Under the pieces are notes generated by a model. The model made no database searches. It saw only the letters and a program-made list of their open reading frames with translations, and was not told the origin of the DNA. The position numbers and the translations under genes were made by a program. Below are positions 53,803 through 61,005 of a stretch of DNA of 64,000 bases, one piece after another (the first letter of the stretch is position 1; each line of letters opens with the position of its first letter). Origin of the DNA: Nitrospinaceae bacterium (lineage in GTDB: Bacteria > Nitrospinota > Nitrospinia > Nitrospinales > Nitrospinaceae); NCBI GenBank assembly GCA_029261395.1, contig JAJDBJ010000047.1, forward strand, positions 31,538 through 95,537. Direction: 5' to 3'.

Positions 53803-54573
53803 TTATTTACTGAATCCTCTCTTTGAGTTCCTTACAAAATCAATAAGATATCGGATTTGGTCGCTCATTTCAATTTCGCTTTCAATTTTTTCGATGGCCT
53901 GGGTGGTATTCAACTCGGAATTTTTCAAAATCTTGAAAGCACTTTTAATGGCGGTCCGTATCTGGGGGCCGAAGTCCCGACGCCGCAGACCCACCGAATT
54001 AAGGCTCACCAGTTTTGCCGGCCAGCCTCCCACCAGCGCATAGGGCAAAACATCCTGGCTGATCCCGCTCATTCCCTGAATCATGGAGTGGGCACCGATG
54101 TGGGCGTATTGATGGACGGCCACAAAACCCGAAATAAAGGCGTAATCTTCAACCACGACATGACCGGACAATCCGGTCGAATTCACCACAATCACATGGT
54201 TGCCGATTTCACAATCATGCGCCACGTGCACGTAATTCATCAGCATGCAATGGTCACCGATTTTGGTTATGCCATTCTCCTCACCGGAGCGTTGAATCGT
54301 AACATACTCACGAATGGTGGTATTGTCCCCAATATGAACGAAAGATGGAATCTCTTTGAATCCGACGATCTGAGGGTCGCCTCCCAACGAGGCACCGTGG
54401 TATATTTTGCAGTTTTTTCCAATCACCGTCCCATTATCGATCAGTGCATTGGGCCCCACCACGGTTCCTGCACCAATTTTAACACCCGGCCCGATGGTGG
54501 TGTAGGGTCCGACGACGATATTGTCCTCCAAGACCGCGGAAGGGTCAATGGTGGCATTTTCTGAAATATTCAC
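53803..54573 (-). CDS. lpxA: UDP-N-acetylglucosamine (or analogue) O/N-acyltransferase
   Basis: A 256-residue left-handed beta-helix acyltransferase, first step of lipid A. Repeats run from IDPSAVLEDNIVVGPYTTIG to IGAHSMIQGMSGISQDV; the catalytic His fits H119 in NYVHVAHDCEIGNHV (E. coli H125). The C-terminal helical cap includes VSLNSVGLRRRDF. Normal length. Adjacent Gfo/Idh leaves open whether the substrate is UDP-GlcNAc or UDP-GlcNAc3N. Confidence 0.96.
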   Translation of the reverse strand: MNISENATIDPSAVLEDNIVVGPYTTIGPGVKIGAGTVVGPNALIDNGTVIGKNCKIYHGASLGGDPQIVGFKEIPSFVHIGDNTTIREYVTIQRSGEENGITKIGDHCMLMNYVHVAHDCEIGNHVIVVNSTGLSGHVVVEDYAFISGFVAVHQYAHIGAHSMIQGMSGISQDVLPYALVGGWPAKLVSLNSVGLRRRDFGPQIRTAIKSAFKILKNSELNTTQAIEKIESEIEMSDQIRYLIDFVRNSKRGFSK

Positions 54574-54699
54574 AAGACCTACCTGACTGCAATATTATTT
54601 CTGGAATCCATTGGCACAACAATGGGGAAGGCAAATACCGGCAACGAGTTATGAGTGCAGGGCCTTACTTATTAATTTTAAACGGGTTAGGGGAGAGTT

Positions 54700-55131
54700 T
54701 CAACCTTTTCCTAGAACTGCCTGAATACTGCCCTGGGTGACCACCTGATCCTCGACCAGGGCTTTTCCGTCAAACCGAAACAGCTCACCTCTCTGCTTGG
54801 TCTTGGCCAGCTCCAGGCGAAGCACATCTCCGGGAACCACGGGTTTTCGGAATTTGACACCATCGATACCCGTAAAAAATACAGAAGCCGATCCCTCTTT
54901 CTTGAGCACACGCATCGCCAAAATACAGGCCACCTGCGCCATGGCCTCAACAATCAGAACCCCGGGCATGACCGGAAAATCGGGGAAATGGCCCTGGAAA
55001 AATGGCTCATTCATCGTAACGCATTTGATACCCACAATATTAGAGTCATCATCGCACTCAATTATTTTATCGACCAATAAAAAGGGATATCGATGAGGAA
55101 TGATTTTTTTAATTTCATTAATATCTAACAT
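54700..55131 (-). CDS. fabZ: 3-hydroxyacyl-ACP dehydratase
   Basis: A 143-residue hot-dog dehydratase of fatty acid synthesis. Motifs: IPHRYPFLLVDKIIE, GHFPDFPVMPGVLIVEAMAQ (catalytic His and Glu) and FRKPVVPGDVLRLEL. It follows ompH directly; in most Gram-negatives lpxD lies between them, but here only 70 bases do. Confidence 0.97.
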   Translation of the reverse strand: MLDINEIKKIIPHRYPFLLVDKIIECDDDSNIVGIKCVTMNEPFFQGHFPDFPVMPGVLIVEAMAQVACILAMRVLKKEGSASVFFTGIDGVKFRKPVVPGDVLRLELAKTKQRGELFRFDGKALVEDQVVTQGSIQAVLGKG

Positions 55132-55201
55132 TAAGAACCCTCAATTGATGGTTTGCGGGGATAAGACAACCCGACACCGATCCTGGGCGTGCCGGACACG
55201 A

Positions 55202-55750
55202 TCACGGATACAACTTGTTGTAAGTTTTAGTGGCCAGGCTGGTCAGGTCCAGACTGGAATCGCTGTAGAAAACCGTTTTCTTTTCGAGCACCATGGTCAA
55301 TTTTTTTTGCTTGCCGAGTTGCTTCAATACTTCAAGCATTTTTCTGGAAATCTTATCGAGCGCGGCTTTTTCTCTGCGGGCAAATTCTTCTTCACGATCC
55401 TGGACATATCGTTCAAAATCTTTTTTCTCTTTCAGAAAACTTTCCTCTTTCCTTTTCTTTAACGCGGGGTTGAGGACATTGGCCTGCTTGTTAATTTCAA
55501 TAAGCATGCTTTCCACTTTTTTCTTTCGCGCTTCAATGATGCCTTTTTCTTTTTCGAGTTCCACACGAAACTTCATTTGGGATTTTTTAAATTGCTTAGT
55601 CTCGACAATCGCTTTTTGAACATCCACAAAACCGATTTTAATATCTGCGGCAGTGGCATCCATAACGGCTACAATCTGGCCAGACATCGCAAACAAAATT
55701 GCCCAACCCAGCAAACGATACTCTTTTAAATTTTTTATTAACGAAAGCAT
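55202..55750 (-). CDS. OmpH/Skp-family periplasmic chaperone
   Basis: A 182-residue exported protein. A signal segment (LLGWAILFAMSGQIVAVMDA) is followed by IKIGFVDVQKAIVETKQF, then a long Lys/Glu-rich coiled-coil pair (KEKGIIEARKKKVESMLIEI and EEEFARREKAALDKISRKML) and the closing YNKLYP. AAGAGGTG lies before the ATG. Holds unfolded outer-membrane proteins for BamA, encoded just upstream. Confidence 0.92.
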   Translation of the reverse strand: MLSLIKNLKEYRLLGWAILFAMSGQIVAVMDATAADIKIGFVDVQKAIVETKQFKKSQMKFRVELEKEKGIIEARKKKVESMLIEINKQANVLNPALKKRKEESFLKEKKDFERYVQDREEEFARREKAALDKISRKMLEVLKQLGKQKKLTMVLEKKTVFYSDSSLDLTSLATKTYNKLYP

Positions 55751-55775
55751 GTCACCTCTTTATATTGTTAAACCT

Positions 55776-58097
55776 TTAAAAAGCATTCCCTGCTGAAAAA
55801 TGAAATTCCCCGGCAGACTCTCCCGTTCTTTGGTCCAGCTTAAAACCGTACGCCAGGGAAATAGGACCGAAGGGACTGAAGAACCGTATTCCCCCGCCCA
55901 CACTTTGCCGCATCTTGCTCAGATTGAAACTGGTATCGGTGGAAGCAATATTATCCCCAGGGCTTCCACGCCCGTAGACATTGCCCCGGTCATAAAACCC
56001 GAACAAACGGAACCCTTCGGTCAGGGGGTACTGGAGCTCCACATTCAATAAAAGCGACTGTTCGCCTCCCAAAGGATCCCCCGCAGCGGTCAAGGGACCG
56101 ACTTGGCGAATGGTAAACCCTCTCAGGGAATTGGCCCCGCCCATGAAGTATCGTTCAAACGCGGGCAGTTCCTCCTCGTTGTACCCATCTGCAAAATTGA
56201 TGGCCCCATGAACGGCACCCACCAGCTTACCCACCAGCTTGCGGTAATAGGTGATCTCGTAACCGGTCTTGTAAAAATCCGTACCGCCGAGAAAACTTCC
56301 GGCGAATTCCAATCGTACCACATGCCTCCACCCCTTTGAAGGGTTTAGGAAATTATCCCGGGAATCCTTGATAAAGGTGCCCCCTATCCGGCTGGTGTTG
56401 CGGGTCTCATTCTTAAGAATCGGAGTGGGGGTAACCACATCGGAAATCTTCACTTTGGAAAATCGATAATTCAAACCGGCCCAATCGGTTTCCGAAAGGT
56501 TTTTACCAAAGGTCAATCCACCCCCCTGGGAGCGGGTATCAAAGCTGAAGAAATCGGACCGGCTATTGAAAAGACTCAATCCGGCAGAAACATCGCTGTC
56601 GAAAACACGGGGCTCGGTCAGCGAAATATTGAAATTGGTTCTACGTGCAGAGATATCGGCGGAAAGGTTTGCCTTGCGGCCGGTTCCAAACACATTATCC
56701 TGAGCGATCGAAGCATTAAAAATAACCTTATCGACCGAACTGAACCCGGCTCCGAAAGAAATCGAGCCGGTCGGTCTTTCGGTCACTGTTGTGTCGATAT
56801 CAATCTCCCCCGGAGTGTCTCCACGATTGGTATCGATTTTGACGCTTTCAAAAAAGCCCAGATTATTAATCCGTTGTTTACTCCGCTTTAATTTTTTACT
56901 GTTGAATAATTCACCTTCCTTGAAACGAAACTCCCGGCGTACGACGTTATCCCGGGTTCGGGTGTTGCCGAGCACGTTGATTTTCCCAACATAAACCTTT
57001 CGACCTGGATCGATCTCTATATTCAGATCAACAATCCTCGTCTCGTCATCAATGGCGGCCTTGGGATTAACATCGGTATATGCAAAACCTTTTTCTGAGA
57101 ATTTTTCCGTAATTGTCAGTATGTCTTCCCTCAGAAAAGATATATTGTACACCGCGCCGGGTTTGGATTTAAGGCCCGCAAGAAGGTCCTGCCCGCTAAA
57201 TCCCCCAACATCTTGAGTAGTGATTGTTCCGAATTTATATTGCAGGCCCTCTTCAATTTTTATTTCAATATAAATTTCCTTGTCCTCACGGTTCACCTCG
57301 ATCCGGGGTTCATGCACACGCACCCGGATATAACCGTTGTCCTGATAAAATGCTTCCAGCCGCAGAACATCCACTTTCAATACGTCTTTTTTGTAAATTC
57401 CAGAGTCATCTATAAATGAAAAGATCCATGTATCCTCTGTCTCCATGACATCTTCCAGATCGCCATCATCGAAAGCCTTGTTGCCGATGAACCGGATTTC
57501 ATCAATCTTGACCTTTTCCCCTTCCTCGATATTAATGGTGATGTCTATCAGGCCATTGGCATTGACTGCGGTCTTCACATCGACCTTCACCAAAAAAAAT
57601 GCTTTCTCATGATAATGGAGGGTTAATTTCTGAATCGTATCGTTAACGAGATGTTCCTTGAAGGTGACTCCGCGCTTAATGGAAATCACATCTCTTAAAT
57701 CCGACGCGTCCAGAGTGTCGTTGCCAACGAAGGCCACCTCTCCCACGGAGGGGATTTCCTTGACCACAAAGATCACTTCCACGCCGCCGTCTTTACCGGG
57801 CCGGGTATCCACCTGGATATCCGTAAACTGGCCGAGACTGTAAATTTGCTCGATGTCTTTTCGGATGAGAGGCCGGGAAAGGGGTTTCCCTACTTCCGTT
57901 TTGATGTAATAAAAAATGGTGGAAGAGTCGACCCGTTTGTTTCCCTGGATTTTGATCGCGCTGACGGTTGTCCCTGCGTCCTGGGCATAGAGGGGGGAGC
58001 CGGGCAGTGCCATGATCAAAAAGAAAAGATATAGCAGGGCCCGCCAACGCCTATACGGCGCAGGGGCACACCTAGCCTGCTTTGATGTCGAAAACAA
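55776..58097 (-). CDS. bamA: Outer membrane protein assembly factor BamA
   Basis: A beta-barrel assembly factor with a signal sequence (LLYLFFLIMALPGSPLYAQD), five POTRA domains (the first from VSAIKIQGNKRVDSSTIFYY; later RFIGNKAFDDGDLED and VLGNTRTRDNVVRREF) and a C-terminal 16-strand barrel. The barrel includes RYFMGGANSLRGFTIRQVGP with the conserved RGF, and it ends in Phe (FHFSAGNAF). I place the start at TTG 58097 (773 residues), because GGGAG lies eight bases upstream and an extended reading to 58148 runs into a terminator hairpin. First gene of the envelope operon. Confidence 0.95.
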   Translation of the reverse strand: MFSTSKQARCAPAPYRRWRALLYLFFLIMALPGSPLYAQDAGTTVSAIKIQGNKRVDSSTIFYYIKTEVGKPLSRPLIRKDIEQIYSLGQFTDIQVDTRPGKDGGVEVIFVVKEIPSVGEVAFVGNDTLDASDLRDVISIKRGVTFKEHLVNDTIQKLTLHYHEKAFFLVKVDVKTAVNANGLIDITINIEEGEKVKIDEIRFIGNKAFDDGDLEDVMETEDTWIFSFIDDSGIYKKDVLKVDVLRLEAFYQDNGYIRVRVHEPRIEVNREDKEIYIEIKIEEGLQYKFGTITTQDVGGFSGQDLLAGLKSKPGAVYNISFLREDILTITEKFSEKGFAYTDVNPKAAIDDETRIVDLNIEIDPGRKVYVGKINVLGNTRTRDNVVRREFRFKEGELFNSKKLKRSKQRINNLGFFESVKIDTNRGDTPGEIDIDTTVTERPTGSISFGAGFSSVDKVIFNASIAQDNVFGTGRKANLSADISARRTNFNISLTEPRVFDSDVSAGLSLFNSRSDFFSFDTRSQGGGLTFGKNLSETDWAGLNYRFSKVKISDVVTPTPILKNETRNTSRIGGTFIKDSRDNFLNPSKGWRHVVRLEFAGSFLGGTDFYKTGYEITYYRKLVGKLVGAVHGAINFADGYNEEELPAFERYFMGGANSLRGFTIRQVGPLTAAGDPLGGEQSLLLNVELQYPLTEGFRLFGFYDRGNVYGRGSPGDNIASTDTSFNLSKMRQSVGGGIRFFSPFGPISLAYGFKLDQRTGESAGEFHFSAGNAF

Positions 58098-58132
58098 CAG
58101 GGGTTTCTCCCAGGAAATTACAAAATGAGGGC

Positions 58133-58187
58133 AAAAAAAAAGTACCAAGCTTTACGGCAAACAATACCATAAAACCTAGTACTTTTT
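58133..58187 (-). terminator. Terminator between clpC and bamA
   Basis: On the minus strand AAAAAGTACTAGG, a 25-base loop, CTTGGTACTTTTT plus further T residues. Thirteen-base arms with two G-U/mismatch positions. It ends the clpC message and overlaps the longest open frame of bamA, arguing for the downstream start. Confidence 0.65.
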
Positions 58188-58228
58188 CGAATGGAAATAA
58201 CTAAAGAATGACCCGGAAAATCTCGCCT

Positions 58229-60658
58229 TTAGGGAACGGGATTGAGCGCCCCGGATTTCTCCGTAAACACGAGCTCATCGCCCACCAAGCCGACTTCGAT
58301 CACTCCGCCGGATTTGAACCGTCCTTTCAGCATTTCGTCGGACAAGATATCCTCCAAATGCTTCTGAATGGCCCGTTTCAACGGTCGGGCACCAAAATTC
58401 TTGTCGTACCCCTTCTCGGCCAGCCAATGCTTGGCTTCGATGGTCATATCCAACGTCAATCCCTGCTGAATCAACTGCTCATTCAACATGTTCAACTGAA
58501 TATCGAGAATTTCAGTGACGTTTTCCAGCGTCAACGGCTTGAACACGATCATATCGCTCAGCCGATTTAAAAATTCAGGATTAAAGGATTTTCTCAGATC
58601 CTGCTTGAGGTCCTTCTCCATTTTATCGAAACTCATGTCGGCGTCGGCGTCGTGGAAACCCAACGACCCCTTGTCCAATGCCTTGGAGCTGATATTGGAA
58701 GTCAGGATGATCACCGTATTTTTAAAATTGATGTTCCGTCCATAGCTGTCCGTAAGGTGCCCGTCATCCATGATCTGCAATAACAGATGGAACACATCAG
58801 GATTGGCCTTTTCAATTTCATCGAACAGAACTACCGAGTACGGCTTGCGACGCACTTTCTCCGTCAACTGACCGCCCTCTTCATACCCGACATAGCCGGG
58901 AGGAGCTCCAGTCAACCGGGAGACATTGAATTTTTCCATATACTCGGACATATCCAACCGGATCAGCGAATCGCGATGACCAAACAGAAATTCCGCCAGC
59001 GCTCCGGCCAACTCGGTTTTACCGACACCGGTCGGCCCCATGAACATAAAGGTACCAATGGGTCGGCGCATATCCTTGAGACCAGACCGTGAGCGGCGAA
59101 TCGCCTTGGAGATCGCTTCCACTGCCTCGTCCTGCCCAACAACCTTTTTACTCAACTCTGCGGCCATATTCAGCAGGCGGGTAGACTCCTTCTCTTCGAT
59201 CCGATTCAGGGGAATCCCTGTCATACTGGACACCACCTCGGCGATATCCTCTTCCGTAATACTCGGCTCATTGATGGAGTTTTCCTGATCCCACTTTTCT
59301 TTTTCCGCTTCCAGTTTCGAGCGCAACTCCTCTTCGTTGTCGCGCAACTCCACCGCTTTCTCAAACTCTTGATTTTCGATACGAACCTTCTTCTCGCGGA
59401 CCAACGTATCAATCTCACGCTGAATCTCCTTCATTTCAGGAGATTGCGAAGACTTTCGCAACCGTACGCGGGAACCTGCTTCGTCGATCACATCAATCGC
59501 CTTGTCCGGCAGGAACCGGTCGCTGATGTAACGGTCGGCGAACCGGACAGCGGTGATGATCGCATCGTCACTGATTTTCGCTTTATGATGCACTTCGTAC
59601 GGCACCTTCAATCCGCGAATGATCTCGATGGTCTCCTCGACCGAAGGCGGGTTGACAACGATCGGCTGGAAGCGTCTTTCCAGCGCACCGTTCTTCTCGA
59701 TGTATTTACGGTATTCTTCCAACGTCGTTGCGCCGATACACTGGATTTCACCGCGCGACAATGCCGGTTTCAGCATGTTCGAGGCGTCTACGGAACCTTC
59801 CGCCGCGCCTGCGCCCACCAGCGTGTGCAACTCGTCAATGAACAGAATGATACTGTCGTTCTGAACGATCTCTTTCATGATGCCCTTCAACCGCGCCTCA
59901 AACTGACCGCGGTATTTGGTGCCGGCGATCAACGATCCAAGATCGAGAGAAACCACCCGCTTTTCAAACAGGGTGTCGGGAACTTCGCGTTCGGTGATCA
60001 ATTGCGCCAGGCCTTCAACGATAGCGGTTTTACCCACACCGGGCTCGCCGATCAATACCGGATTGTTCTTGGTCCGACGACTCAGAATCTGAATCACCCG
60101 CTCGATTTCCTTGCTCCGACCGATGACGGGGTCCAACTTTCCCGCTACTGCCATCGCTGTCAAATCGCGGCTGAATTCGTCCAACGTCGGCGTCTTGCCG
60201 GTTTCTTTGGACGTTTCCGTCGGCTCTTTGAACATGTCAACGAGCTTCTCTTTGACGTCGTCAAAATAAGTTCCGAAACTATTCAATACCCGGCACGCCA
60301 CGCCTTCCTTCTCCTTAAGCAAACCCAGGAGAAGATGCTCGGTGCCGATGTAGTTATGATTCAGGGAACGCGCTTCTTCTACGGCAAACTCCAAAACCTT
60401 TTTGGCGCGCGACGTAAACGGAATATCGCCGATCACCAGGGAATTGGAACTCCGGGGAAGATTCTTTTCTAGCTCGGCTTTGATCTGATTCATATCAGCG
60501 CCGGACTTTTGGAGAAGCGCAATCGCAATGCCGCCTCCGTCCTTGATGACCCCTTGCAAAATATGCTCGGTCCCCAAGTACTCATGTCGGTAAAGTTCTG
60601 CTTCTTCCCGCGCCAAGATAATGACCCGTCTCGCTCTTTCAGTGAATCGCTTAAACAT
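58229..60658 (-). CDS. clpC: AAA+ protease-associated unfoldase ClpC
   Basis: An 809-residue Hsp100 with duplicated Clp-N repeats ([33 protein letters not shown] and [13 protein letters not shown]). AAA-1 has [16 protein letters not shown], a UVR-type middle coiled coil is present ([20 protein letters not shown]), and AAA-2 has [21 protein letters not shown]-terminal D2-small domain ends SGALNPVP. The UVR motif and length point to ClpC rather than ClpA/B. It would feed substrates to ClpP (not in window). A CtsR-like repeat and a leader hairpin lie upstream. Confidence 0.94.
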   Translation of the reverse strand: MFKRFTERARRVIILAREEAELYRHEYLGTEHILQGVIKDGGGIAIALLQKSGADMNQIKAELEKNLPRSSNSLVIGDIPFTSRAKKVLEFAVEEARSLNHNYIGTEHLLLGLLKEKEGVACRVLNSFGTYFDDVKEKLVDMFKEPTETSKETGKTPTLDEFSRDLTAMAVAGKLDPVIGRSKEIERVIQILSRRTKNNPVLIGEPGVGKTAIVEGLAQLITEREVPDTLFEKRVVSLDLGSLIAGTKYRGQFEARLKGIMKEIVQNDSIILFIDELHTLVGAGAAEGSVDASNMLKPALSRGEIQCIGATTLEEYRKYIEKNGALERRFQPIVVNPPSVEETIEIIRGLKVPYEVHHKAKISDDAIITAVRFADRYISDRFLPDKAIDVIDEAGSRVRLRKSSQSPEMKEIQREIDTLVREKKVRIENQEFEKAVELRDNEEELRSKLEAEKEKWDQENSINEPSITEEDIAEVVSSMTGIPLNRIEEKESTRLLNMAAELSKKVVGQDEAVEAISKAIRRSRSGLKDMRRPIGTFMFMGPTGVGKTELAGALAEFLFGHRDSLIRLDMSEYMEKFNVSRLTGAPPGYVGYEEGGQLTEKVRRKPYSVVLFDEIEKANPDVFHLLLQIMDDGHLTDSYGRNINFKNTVIILTSNISSKALDKGSLGFHDADADMSFDKMEKDLKQDLRKSFNPEFLNRLSDMIVFKPLTLENVTEILDIQLNMLNEQLIQQGLTLDMTIEAKHWLAEKGYDKNFGARPLKRAIQKHLEDILSDEMLKGRFKSGGVIEVGLVGDELVFTEKSGALNPVP

Positions 60659-61005
60659 GATTTAAACTTTCGATAAAAGGGTGCATAGAAGACAACTAAC
60701 CTATTGTTTTTCTTAACAACTCTGCGCCTTACGAGCATGGGGAGGTGCAGAGCTTGAAATATAATCTGGTTCCACAACTAATTATTCTATCAAACAGAAC
60801 CCATAACACAAGCCTTTATTTGAACGGTTTTGACCGACAATAACCACTTGTTTTATAAATCCTAACACCATCTCAAGGTATAAAATAGCCCGAACGGGTG
60901 AAAATCTTTTAACGACCGGTAAGTATTTGTTATATTTGATACAACCATGATAACGAGTTTTGGCTCGCAAAATCCACTTCTATTTTACAATTGAAAAACC
61001 CCCAC
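60659..61005. other. Intergenic region upstream of clpC
   Basis: Contains a 10-bp-stem hairpin in the clpC leader (CTCTGCGCCT with AGGTGCAGAG, 60720-60752) and a heptad direct repeat at 60819-60835. No gene. The metH terminator is not obvious. Confidence 0.55.
60819..60835 (-). promoter_or_regulatory. CtsR-like heptad repeat upstream of clpC
   Basis: On the clpC strand GGTCAAAACCGTTCAAA: two heptads (GGTCAAA and GTTCAAA) with a three-base spacer, close to the Firmicutes CtsR operator A/GGTCAAANANA/GGTCAAA, with two departures. Located about 160 bases before the clpC ATG. A CtsR gene is not in the window. Confidence 0.35.

Noticed and set aside
58098..58148. Upstream TTG start for bamA
   Set aside because: It would lie in the clpC terminator hairpin and place a non-signal-like segment before the signal peptide.
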